Part shown: positions 1 through 6,701 of the stretch, in pieces | Position numbering within the stretch: position 1 is the stretch's first letter | Layout of the letters: each line of letters starts with the position of its first letter | From: an uncultured Olsenella sp. | GTDB lineage: Bacteria; Actinomycetota; Coriobacteriia; Coriobacteriales; Atopobiaceae | Length of the DNA: 23,354 nucleotides | Assembly (NCBI GenBank): GCA_900548775.1 | Contig: URLM01000031.1 | Coordinates: 1 to 23,354, forward strand | Reading direction: 5' to 3' | The notes under the pieces: model-generated | Database searches by the model: none | What the model saw: only the letters and a program-made list of their open reading frames with translations | What the model was told of the DNA's origin: nothing | Translations under genes and position numbers: made by a program

Positions 1-416
1 GCGGGCTTGTCGAAGTTGCCGTTGGTTGCCTTGGTGAGCGCGCCCATGACCTTGCCCATGTCACGCTTGGACGTGGCGCCGAGCTGGGCGATGAGGGAAT
101 CTGCCAGCTGCTCGAGGTCTGCCCCCTCGAGCTGGCGCGGCAGCAACTGAGAAAGGACGTCGGCCTGGGTCGAGAGCTCCTGGATGCGCTCGGCGTGGGA
201 TTCGGCGCCGGCCTTGCGCAGGCCGTCGAGCTCCTCGGCGGTGACCTTCTGGAGCTTCTTCACGGCCTTGGTGATGTCGGCCTCGGTTGCGTCGCGGCGC
301 TCGTCGACCTCGACCTGCTTCACTGCCTGGTTGACCTGGCGCAGGATGGAGACGCGGACCTTGTCGCGCGCCTTCATAGCCAGCTTGATCTGCTCGAGCA
401 GCTCTTCCTTCTTCAT
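1..416 (-). CDS. yqeY: GatB/YqeY domain protein, C-terminus cut by window edge
   Basis: The visible 138 residues start MKKEELLEQIKLAMKARD and run off the left edge. The conserved MGKVMGAL segment near residue 125 and the charged helical N-terminal half match the YqeY family. This family is related to the tail domain of GatB, the tRNA-dependent amidotransferase subunit, and its members are usually about 150 residues, so only a short tail is missing. The role of YqeY is poorly defined; binding to tRNA or the aminoacylation machinery is a family-level inference. The ATG at 416 follows a GGGAGG Shine-Dalgarno. The gene begins 44 bases after the purE stop on the same strand, so the two are probably co-transcribed. 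Confidence 0.9.
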   Translation of the reverse strand, partial: MKKEELLEQIKLAMKARDKVRVSILRQVNQAVKQVEVDERRDATEADITKAVKKLQKVTAEELDGLRKAGAESHAERIQELSTQADVLSQLLPRQLEGADLEQLADSLIAQLGATSKRDMGKVMGALTKATNGNFDKP

Positions 417-460
417 GTGGTACTTTCCTCCCTGATCGCAGCGGGTGGCATCGGCGATAC

Positions 461-922
461 CTACGCCTCCGCCATCTGCTGCTTCATCTGGACGATCTTC
501 TCGCGGTACTCCGGCATGGTGGCACCCAGGATCTGGGTGGCGTAGATGGCCGCGTTCTTGGAGCCGCCGATGGCCACGCAGGCCACGGGCACGCCAGAGG
601 GCATCTGCACCATGGAGAGAAGGGAGTCCATGCCACCGAGGTCGCTCGTCTTCATGGGGACGCCCACGATGGGCAGCGGCGTGTAGGCCGCGACAACGCC
701 GCCCAGGTGAGCGGCCTTGCCGGCGGCGGCGATGATCACCCTGAGGCCTCGGTCTGCCGCAGTGGAGGCCCAGTCGTGGACCTTCTGTGGCGCGCGGTGC
801 GCCGACGCGATTACCAGCTCGTAGGGAACGCCCAGCTCGTCGAGCTGAGCGGTGCATGCCTCCATCGCCGGCATGTCCGACTTAGATCCCATGATGATTC
901 CCACCAGCGGCTTGTCCGCCAT
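461..922 (-). CDS. purE: N5-carboxyaminoimidazole ribonucleotide mutase PurE
   Basis: This 153-residue cytosolic protein matches the usual PurE length. It converts N5-CAIR to CAIR in de novo purine synthesis. Visible family signatures are the GSKSDMP substrate-loop motif near residue 12, ASAHRAP near residue 40, AGKAAHLGG near residue 67, and DSLLSMVQMPSGVPVA near residue 100. AGKAAHLGG is a variant of the common AGGAAHLPG loop. The ATG at 922 has an AAGGGGG ribosome site. A TATACT hexamer on the minus strand at 959-964 is a possible -10, without a good -35. The gene diverges from the kinase gene at 1066 and is followed by yqeY. The purine genes purD and purA lie further right on the same strand but not in the same operon. 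Confidence 0.95.
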   Translation of the reverse strand: MADKPLVGIIMGSKSDMPAMEACTAQLDELGVPYELVIASAHRAPQKVHDWASTAADRGLRVIIAAAGKAAHLGGVVAAYTPLPIVGVPMKTSDLGGMDSLLSMVQMPSGVPVACVAIGGSKNAAIYATQILGATMPEYREKIVQMKQQMAEA

Positions 923-1065
923 AGGACCCCCTTAGCGTTTGGGTTCAAAGACTCTCACAGTATAGATGGAGCTGGGCAGGCGGAGTTGCGAAGGGCATAT
1001 CATTAACCAACAGCAACAGACAACGAGCCGACATGGCACGCCGGCCACGAACCGAGGGGCACCGC

Positions 1066-1935
1066 ATGGACGCAAAGGACCTTGTTCTCTACAAGCGAGA
1101 GGGAGCGTACATCCCGCGCGTTGCCGCCGTGCACGACCTGTGCGGATACGGCAAGTGCTCGCTGGGGATCGCCATCCCCGTGCTCTCGGCGGCGGGCTGC
1201 GACGTGTGCCCGGTGCCCACCTCGCTCTTCTCGGCGCACACCAAGTTCCCCACGTTCTTCATGCACGATACGACTCCCATTCTGGGGGACTATCTCGACG
1301 CCTGGGAAAAGGAAGGCATCGTACTTGATGCAATCTACTCAGGGTTCCTGGGCTCTGCGGCGCAGGTGGGCGCCATCCAGAGGCTGTACCGCGAGCATCC
1401 TAGGGCGCTTCGCGTGGTCGACCCGGTGATGGGCGACGGCGGGAAGATGTACCCCACATACACGGTCGAGATGTGCGAGAAGATGCGCGCACTGGTTGAT
1501 GGCGCGGACATTCTTACGCCAAACCTCACCGAGGCACACCTGCTTACCGGCATGCCCTACCACGGTCAGGATCTCTCGCAGGCCGAGGTGGAGCGATATG
1601 CGGCCCAGCTGGTGGAAATGGGGGCGCGGCTCGTTGTGGTGAAGGGCGTGGTCCGTGGCGACGGCCTTATCAGGAACTACATTGCTGGCGAGAAGGTCGA
1701 CCTGGTGGAGGTTGTGGGCGAGCAGCTGCCGTTCATGACGCACGGGACCGGCGACCTGTTTGCCTCGGCGCTCACGGGGGCCGTGATGTGCGGGCGCAGC
1801 GTGTACGACGCGGTGGCGTTTGCCACGGACTTCGTGCGGGATGCCATGCGCATCACGCAGCTGCAGCCGGACAACGAGGTGCGCGGGGTGTCGTTCGAGA
1901 GCCTGTTGGGGCAGGTCGCCGTACTCGTGAGGTAG
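1066..1935 (+). CDS. Pyridoxal/pyridoxamine kinase, ribokinase superfamily
   Basis: This 289-residue protein belongs to the PfkB/ribokinase-like vitamin B6 kinases, which phosphorylate pyridoxal, pyridoxine or pyridoxamine in the PLP salvage pathway. It shows the N-terminal substrate motif HDLCGYGKCSLG, then CPVPTSLFSAHT, the central DPVMGDGG segment, TPNLTEA, and the C-terminal anion-hole motif GTGD at residues 227-230, whose Asp is the expected catalytic base. An upstream ATG at 1033 is in frame, but the ATG at 1066 has GAGGGG six bases before it and is preferred. The gene stands alone, divergent from purE. The exact substrate cannot be decided from sequence: hydroxymethylpyrimidine kinases share the fold, but the N-terminal motifs fit clostridial-type pyridoxamine kinases best. 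Confidence 0.88.
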   Translation: MDAKDLVLYKREGAYIPRVAAVHDLCGYGKCSLGIAIPVLSAAGCDVCPVPTSLFSAHTKFPTFFMHDTTPILGDYLDAWEKEGIVLDAIYSGFLGSAAQVGAIQRLYREHPRALRVVDPVMGDGGKMYPTYTVEMCEKMRALVDGADILTPNLTEAHLLTGMPYHGQDLSQAEVERYAAQLVEMGARLVVVKGVVRGDGLIRNYIAGEKVDLVEVVGEQLPFMTHGTGDLFASALTGAVMCGRSVYDAVAFATDFVRDAMRITQLQPDNEVRGVSFESLLGQVAVLVR

Positions 1936-1937
1936 AT

Positions 1938-1959
1938 GCGCCGCCGGGCGGGACGGCGC
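1938..1959 (+). terminator. Possible terminator hairpin after the B6 kinase gene
   Basis: GCGCCG at 1938-1943 pairs with CGGCGC at 1954-1959, right after the kinase stop codon. There is no clear T-run, so this is a weak call. The palindromes at 2030-2136 could also terminate this transcript. Confidence 0.3.
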
Positions 1960-1960
1960 G

Positions 1961-2032
1961 CTTCTCGCCTGCTGGCGGAGCTTCTCGCCTGCTGGCGGCG
2001 CCTCTCGCCTGTTGGCGGCGCCTCTCGGCTGC
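1961..2032. repeat. 20-bp tandem repeat, 3.6 copies
   Basis: Units begin at 1961, 1981, 2001 and 2021. The first is cttctcgcctgctggcggag; later ones differ by a few bases, and the fourth stops after about 12 bases where the first 46-bp palindrome begins. It lies between the kinase stop and the palindrome pair and shows no sign of being coding. Copy number may vary between strains. Confidence 0.85.
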
Positions 2033-2136
2033 AAAATTCGATCGTTTAAGCCTGGCTAACCGATCGGAATCTGCAGTTTCAGAACTAAGCTGCAGAAATT
2101 GATTGATTAGGGCAGGTTAACCGATCGTTTTTTGCA
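2030..2136. repeat. Palindrome pair 1: two 46-bp imperfect palindromes with 15-bp spacer
   Basis: Copies are at 2030-2075 and 2091-2136, separated by 15 bases (2076-2090). Each starts TGCA and ends TGCA, with 19-base arms around an 8-base centre; arms match at 15/19 and 14/19. Right arms share taaccgatcg. CGATCG is in both arms of copy 1 and the right arm of copy 2. The pair lies 28 bases past the stop of the AbiEi-like gene and also follows the plus-strand kinase gene. The same arrangement recurs at 3393-3499. Confidence 0.9.
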
Positions 2137-2163
2137 AGAATCAATTGCGCCCACCAGGCTCCT

Positions 2164-3147
2164 CTATTCTCGCCGGGGAACGCCATAGCGTTCGAGCAGC
2201 GCCTTGAAGAACGGCCGGTTCTTTGCCTCCTCGAAGCTAAATCGCATGATGGAGGCGTTGCACAGCGTGAGGCGAGACTCCCGCCGTCGCTCGGCGAGAA
2301 GTGCCTTGCCAGAGACCTTCTCGCCTGTACCGCCTCGGTCGGCATACTTCGATGCGCCGTCAAGCTCGCCAAATATCGGGCGGGCCACACCGGTCTCCCA
2401 GACGTAGTCGACCCTGAACTCGCATCCCGGGTGCGCCGGGTCTTCCACAAGAACCTGCAGCTCAGGCACGCAAAACCCCAGCTCGATCATAATGCCGCGC
2501 GCCACCGACTCCCCGCCGTTCTCGGAGCGGCCATCCGCCCAGCCAATAGTTTGAAGCGCCTGCCGGGAACCGCGAGCACGCGGCTGGGCGCGCACGAATC
2601 CCGCAAGATCCTCTCGCGCAAGGCCATAGTCGCGAAGCGCGGAATCCGCAACGGCAAGGCCCGCAGGCATGGGAAGCGTTCGCAAACAGTCTGCAATGGT
2701 CCTATCCAGCGGCGTTGCCTTTACGCCTGCCACAACCTCGAATTTCTCGTAATCGTCCGTGAGAACTGGATGCCTCACTACGTGCTTCCCCCGTGATGCA
2801 GCGCAGGTACCTCCGCCCAGTATATGTACAGCAGAGGGGTTCGGCTCGGCAACCTGCAAACCATGGGCCATCGCAGCAGAAGTCCCGCAGAACACCCACT
2901 CCGGGTGCAACGCTGCAGCGGCTCGAATCACATGCAACGACTTGACGCTTGGCGAGAGAGACCTCCAGTAGGCGATTCTTGCGTACACTCGCGGAAAAGG
3001 CGCCACCACTGTTCCGGCTTTTGCCCGCCGGTCGAGAAGCTGCCTCGTTCGATCGCCCTTTACGCAGAGGCACATGCCCCGCGACTCCGCCGCCGCAAAC
3101 TCTTCCTCGACCTCTGCCTGCACCGAACTCCAGTACCCCCTGCTCAC
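2164..3147 (-). CDS. AbiEi-like winged-helix protein with PD-(D/E)XK nuclease-like C-terminus, function unknown
   Basis: The product has 327 residues from a GTG at 3147, which has AGAGGGGG six bases upstream; an in-frame ATG at 3201 lacks a ribosome site. Residues about 30-62 (GDRTRQLLDRRAKAGTVV then FPRVYAR) resemble the winged-helix part of AbiEi-family antitoxins. Residues 81-128 carry the HPEWVF, SAAMAHGL and VVRHP motifs typical of this family in actinobacteria. The C-terminal third resembles DUF559/Vsr-type nuclease folds: E213, D247 in RVDYVW, E261 in GELDG, and K267 in SKY. No AbiEii-type nucleotidyltransferase toxin is adjacent, so this is not a complete AbiE system. The gene stands alone between two pairs of 46-bp palindromes. 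DNA binding or cleavage is inferred, not shown. Confidence 0.75.
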   Translation of the reverse strand: MSRGYWSSVQAEVEEEFAAAESRGMCLCVKGDRTRQLLDRRAKAGTVVAPFPRVYARIAYWRSLSPSVKSLHVIRAAAALHPEWVFCGTSAAMAHGLQVAEPNPSAVHILGGGTCAASRGKHVVRHPVLTDDYEKFEVVAGVKATPLDRTIADCLRTLPMPAGLAVADSALRDYGLAREDLAGFVRAQPRARGSRQALQTIGWADGRSENGGESVARGIMIELGFCVPELQVLVEDPAHPGCEFRVDYVWETGVARPIFGELDGASKYADRGGTGEKVSGKALLAERRRESRLTLCNASIMRFSFEEAKNRPFFKALLERYGVPRRE

Positions 3148-3392
3148 GACTAGCCCCCTCTGGTCGCCTTGGTGAGCTTCTTGTACCGAGACCGGAGGCA
3201 TCTATAACTGACGCTTGTCTTTCGGCATTCTTCCGCGCAGCTCAGATGGGCTGTTTGTCATTTTTTGCTCAAAGGAATTACGTGAGTGGTAGCATGCCAG
3301 CCGCGAGAGGAGGGTCCTGGCAATCTGCAGAGAATGGCTGTCATCCCCAGCGTCACATCGTGCGCCGCACCATTAGTGTTTGAGGCTGAACT
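3148..3392. other. Gene-free stretch upstream of the AbiEi-like gene
   Basis: I see no convincing gene here. The stretch is more AT-rich than its surroundings around 3255-3285. It should contain the promoter of the AbiEi-like gene, but no pair of hexamers is good enough to call. The in-frame upstream ATG at 3201 lies in it. It ends at the second palindrome pair. Confidence 0.5.
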
Positions 3393-3499
3393 TGCAGATT
3401 TCGATCGATTAGGCTGCCCTAACCAATCGAATTATGCAGCAAGATAACGATCCTGCAGATTTCGATCGATTAACCAGTCCTAACCGATCGAAATATGCA
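3393..3499. repeat. Palindrome pair 2: two 46-bp imperfect palindromes with 15-bp spacer
   Basis: Copies are at 3393-3438 and 3454-3499, again with exactly 15 bases between them (3439-3453), giving the same 61-base period as pair 1. The left arms of the two copies are identical over 19 bases and include TTCGATCGATTA; arm pairing is 15/19 and 17/19. All four copies start and end with TGCA. The pair lies 67 bases past the stop of the minus-strand membrane protein gene at 3566. Confidence 0.9.
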
Positions 3500-3565
3500 T
3501 GCAGCAAAGGCGAGACGAGCGAGGACAGCGATGCCCACTCACACCATGTCGCGCTCCCAGCACCC

Positions 3566-4444
3566 TTACTTCGTGCCGGTGCCAGACCCGCTGTTCGACG
3601 AGTCGCTGCTGTTTGTCGACGAGTCGCTCTCCGCCGTGCTGCCCGTGAGGTCGTTGAGAATCGCGACCGGCGTGAACGACGTCGTGACCTGGTCGCGCAG
3701 CTCCTCCTGCAGCGTCGAGTCCACGCCCGTGATGCTGCAGTTGAAGTTCACACCCGTGGAGCTCTGGGTCTTTGACCACACGAACGTGATGAACGAGGTC
3801 ACGTCACCGGTGGGCTTGAGGAAGCCAAAGAACTGCGAGGTCTTGAACTTGCCGTTCTCGTCCATATGGACGTTCACGTGGTAGATGACGGTGTTAATGT
3901 TGGGGTTGAGCAGGCAATTCACCGAGAAGGCCGACGCCTGCACCTGCGAGCCGGCAAAGCACTCGAGGGCGTCGCTCGACGTGGTGTCGATGACGGTCAC
4001 CTCGACGGTGCCGGTGTTCTCATCCGCCTCCTGCACCGAGAAGTCCTCGGGGAACTGCGTGAAGCCGTTGCCCCACTCCACGCCGCCACGCAGGGCAGAC
4101 GCCACCGTAGCAACCGTCACGTCATGCGCAAGGTCCGCCGTGTTGGAACGGCGCACCACGCCAAACAGCACCTGGGCGGCCACAACTATGACGAGAAACA
4201 CCATCACGAAGCCGACGGCGGTCTTCGCGATGACCTTGCCCACGTTGGAGCCGGAGGGGTCCTCTGCGGAAAGCGGGTCGATGTCGACGCCGGTGCCCTT
4301 CTCCTTGCGACGACGTCGCTCGCGGCGGGCAACCTCCTCGTTGGAGTGGCCCGTCTCGTCAACGGTCTCGAAGAGCTTCTCGGCCTCGTCGGCGGTCAGC
4401 GCATTGGTCTGGCGCCTGGCCATCTCGTTCTTCGGCTTAGCCAT
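3566..4444 (-). CDS. Membrane-anchored hypothetical protein, translationally coupled to Nudix hydrolase
   Basis: I do not recognise a family for this 292-residue protein. Residues 1-70 are hydrophilic and contain a strongly basic stretch (RRERRRRKEK, about 40-49). One membrane segment spans about 74-97 (VGFVMVFLVIVVAAQVLFG), which predicts a cytoplasmic N-terminus and an exported domain of about 195 residues. That domain contains two cysteines near residues 162 and 176 and ends in a Ser/Thr/Asn/Gly-rich low-complexity tail. The ATG at 4444 overlaps the Nudix stop by 8 bases and has a GAGGGG site, so translation is probably coupled. It is the last gene of the purD-Nudix group. Confidence 0.8.
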   Translation of the reverse strand: MAKPKNEMARRQTNALTADEAEKLFETVDETGHSNEEVARRERRRRKEKGTGVDIDPLSAEDPSGSNVGKVIAKTAVGFVMVFLVIVVAAQVLFGVVRRSNTADLAHDVTVATVASALRGGVEWGNGFTQFPEDFSVQEADENTGTVEVTVIDTTSSDALECFAGSQVQASAFSVNCLLNPNINTVIYHVNVHMDENGKFKTSQFFGFLKPTGDVTSFITFVWSKTQSSTGVNFNCSITGVDSTLQEELRDQVTTSFTPVAILNDLTGSTAESDSSTNSSDSSNSGSGTGTK

Positions 4445-5288
4445 CGAGGTTCCCCTCGTTCGCGGGATCGTTCACGGGGCCAGCCGCCTCGCCCGGCGCA
4501 AGCCGGTGGGCAATTGCGTCGCAGATGAGGGCGCCCACCACGGTCTTTGCGTCCTCGATCCTACCGTCGAGCACCGCGTCGACCAGCTCGGAGAGGTCGA
4601 CAAGGTCAACGTTGATGAACTCGTCAGCGTCGGGGCTGGACTGGTGAAAGCTCAGTCCGGTGGCCATGTAGATGTGGATGAGCTCGTCGCAGAAGCCGTC
4701 GGAAGAGGCAATCGTGGTGAGATAGGCCATCTTCTCGGCCTGCATGCCGGTCTCCTCGGCAAGCTCGCGATGCGCGGCGTCGAGCGGGTCCTCGCCTGGG
4801 TCGAGCTTGCCTGCGGGAATCTCGACCGTCACGCGGTCCAGCGCCGTGCGGAACTGGCGCACCAGGCAGATGCGGCCCTCGTCGGTGAGGGCAACAACGG
4901 CAACGGCGCCGGGGTGGCGCACCACGTCGCGCACGGCGACGCGGCCGTCGGGAAGCTTCACGCGCAGGCGGTTGACGTTGAAGATGCGGCCGGTCCAGGC
5001 CACGTCCTCCGAGACGGGATGCTCCTCGAGGCCGGCATCGCGCGGGTCGTCCTCGCCAAGCACCAGATCGCGCGCCTGCGGGAGGCCCGACATGTGATCC
5101 TGACTCGACCGATCTCCGTCGAAGGTGAGGCCATCGGCGGCAGAGCGCATGTCAGCGGTTGCCGAGCGGAGGTCATCCATCGTGGGGACCGCCTCGACGT
5201 ACTGCGGTCGAATCCGGGAATCGTCAGCCGACGAGTCCTCGTAGGTGTACCCCTCGTCCCTCTCGTCCGTGTCCTGCACCCGTGCCAC
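4437..5288 (-). CDS. Nudix hydrolase, ADP-ribose pyrophosphatase-like, with long N-terminal extension
   Basis: The 283-residue protein has a perfect Nudix box at residues 160-182: G160, E166, R174-E175, E178-E179, G181. The surrounding segments (VRHPGAVAVVAL, LVRQFRTA, VEIPAGKLD) are those of the NudF/ADP-ribose pyrophosphatase branch, which hydrolyses ADP-ribose or related nucleoside diphosphates with Mg2+. Such enzymes are usually 180-210 residues. Here about 90 acidic, probably disordered residues precede the catalytic domain. The GTG at 5288 has GGGGAGG eight bases upstream, which supports the extended start over the internal ATG at codon 66. It follows purD by 51 bases and overlaps the next membrane protein gene. 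The substrate is inferred from family only. Confidence 0.88.
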   Translation of the reverse strand: MARVQDTDERDEGYTYEDSSADDSRIRPQYVEAVPTMDDLRSATADMRSAADGLTFDGDRSSQDHMSGLPQARDLVLGEDDPRDAGLEEHPVSEDVAWTGRIFNVNRLRVKLPDGRVAVRDVVRHPGAVAVVALTDEGRICLVRQFRTALDRVTVEIPAGKLDPGEDPLDAAHRELAEETGMQAEKMAYLTTIASSDGFCDELIHIYMATGLSFHQSSPDADEFINVDLVDLSELVDAVLDGRIEDAKTVVGALICDAIAHRLAPGEAAGPVNDPANEGNLDG

Positions 5289-5339
5289 TGTCTAGGCCTC
5301 CCCGTTCGTCTTCCATCGCGCCACGTTGGCGTTTCGTCG

Positions 5340-6635
5340 CTATGCGTTGCTCCTGGGCAGAACCGCCTTGGCACCAATGTCGTGGCGCAGGGTCTTGCCC
5401 TCGAAGCTGATAAGGTCGCAGGCAGCGTACGCCTGGCGGCGGGCCTCCTCGAACGTTGGCGCAACCGCCGTCACGTCAAGCACACGGCCACCGGCCGTGA
5501 CCAGCTGCCCGTTTGCGTCGATTGCCGTGCCGGCATGGTAGACGGTCACACCCGGAAGCGCCTCTGCGCGGTCAATCCCCGTGATGGGCTTGCCCTTCTC
5601 GTACGCACCGGGGTACCCGGCGCTGGTAAGGACCACCGAGACGGCCCAGTCGTCGTCCCACGTGACCATGTCGGGAGAGAGCGTCCCCTCGTCGCAGGCG
5701 AGAAAGACGTCGACAAGATCCGCCTGCATGCGCGGCAGTACGACCTGGGTCTCCGGGTCGCCAAAGCGCGCGTTGAACTCGAGGACCTTGGGACCCTCCT
5801 TGGTGAGCATGAACCCGCCGTACAGGCAGCCGGAATACGTGATGCCCTCGGCGCGAAGCTCGTCGACCACGCGCTGCTCGATGGCGACCATGGCCGCATG
5901 CTCCTCGGGCGTGACCATTGGAACGGGCGAGTAGACGCCCATACCACCGGTGTTGGGACCCTTGTCGCCGTCGAGGGCGCGCTTGTGGTCCTGCGCCGTT
6001 GCCAGCGGCACCAGCGTGGTGCCGTCGGTAAGCGCGAGAAGCGAGCACTCGGGACCGTCGAGGGTCTCCTCCACGATCACCGTTGCGCCGGCCTCGCCAA
6101 AGCGACCCGAGAAGCACTCGCGCACGCCAGCCAAGGCCTCCTCGGCGTTCTTGGCAACGATGACGCCCTTGCCCGCGGCCAGGCCGTCGGCCTTCACCAC
6201 GCAGGGTCCGTCGAGGCGACGCACATACTCCTCGCAGGGCCCCTGCTCCATGAAGGAGCGCCAGGCGGCAGTGGGCACGCCCGCGCGCGCCATGACCTGC
6301 TTGGCGAACTTCTTGGAGCCCTCCATGCGCGCGGCAGAGGCGTTTGGCCCAAAGCAGGCGATGCCAGCGGAGCGCACGGCGTCTGCCACGCCGTCCACGA
6401 GCGGGGCCTCCGGCCCAATGACAACGAGACCGATGCCGTTCTCGCGCGCAAAGTCCGCGACATCGACGGGCGAGTCCTGGTCGACGGGGGCAACCTGGGC
6501 CATGGCGTCCATGCCTCCGTTACCGGGTGCGACCCAAAGCTTGCCCGCGCGGGGCGACTCGGCGAGCTTGGCGAGAAGCGCGTGCTCGCGTCCTCCCGCA
6601 CCCAGGAGAAGAATATCGACCTTAGATTCGCCCAC
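5340..6635 (-). CDS. purD: Phosphoribosylamine-glycine ligase PurD
   Basis: This is an ATP-grasp enzyme of 431 residues, typical for PurD, which joins glycine to phosphoribosylamine in purine synthesis. It shows GAGGREHAL at residues 12-20, the ATP-grasp strand VVKADGLAAGKGVIV, the TVIVEE segment, NTGGMGVYSP, and the metal-binding EFNARFGDPE. The start is chosen at a GTG (6635), because GAGGGAGGA lies just upstream; an ATG at 6653 lies 6 codons earlier but has no ribosome site and sits beside a strong hairpin. It follows purA by 66 bases, with that hairpin between them, and is followed by the Nudix hydrolase gene. Confidence 0.95.
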   Translation of the reverse strand: MGESKVDILLLGAGGREHALLAKLAESPRAGKLWVAPGNGGMDAMAQVAPVDQDSPVDVADFARENGIGLVVIGPEAPLVDGVADAVRSAGIACFGPNASAARMEGSKKFAKQVMARAGVPTAAWRSFMEQGPCEEYVRRLDGPCVVKADGLAAGKGVIVAKNAEEALAGVRECFSGRFGEAGATVIVEETLDGPECSLLALTDGTTLVPLATAQDHKRALDGDKGPNTGGMGVYSPVPMVTPEEHAAMVAIEQRVVDELRAEGITYSGCLYGGFMLTKEGPKVLEFNARFGDPETQVVLPRMQADLVDVFLACDEGTLSPDMVTWDDDWAVSVVLTSAGYPGAYEKGKPITGIDRAEALPGVTVYHAGTAIDANGQLVTAGGRVLDVTAVAPTFEEARRQAYAACDLISFEGKTLRHDIGAKAVLPRSNA

Positions 6636-6662
6636 GTGTCCTCCCTCGTTCATCCCAATGGC

Positions 6663-6693
6663 ATGACGCGCCCGGGCTGCCCGGGCGCGTCAT
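6663..6693 (-). terminator. Perfect 14-bp hairpin between purA and purD
   Basis: Bases 6663-6676 (atgacgcgcccggg) pair perfectly with 6680-6693 around a 3-base loop. It lies 9 bases after the purA stop. No U-run follows on the minus strand, so it is either a U-less actinobacterial-type terminator, a partial terminator or attenuator limiting purD expression, or an mRNA-stabilising structure. Confidence 0.7.
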
Positions 6694-6701
6694 TGCAGCG
6701 C

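Noticed and set aside
2164..3201. Start of the AbiEi-like gene at ATG 3201
   Set aside because: No ribosome site precedes it, while the GTG at 3147 has AGAGGGGG at good spacing.
2030..3499. CRISPR array
   Set aside because: Only two copies per locus, each strongly palindromic, with 15-base spacers that are too short, and no cas genes.
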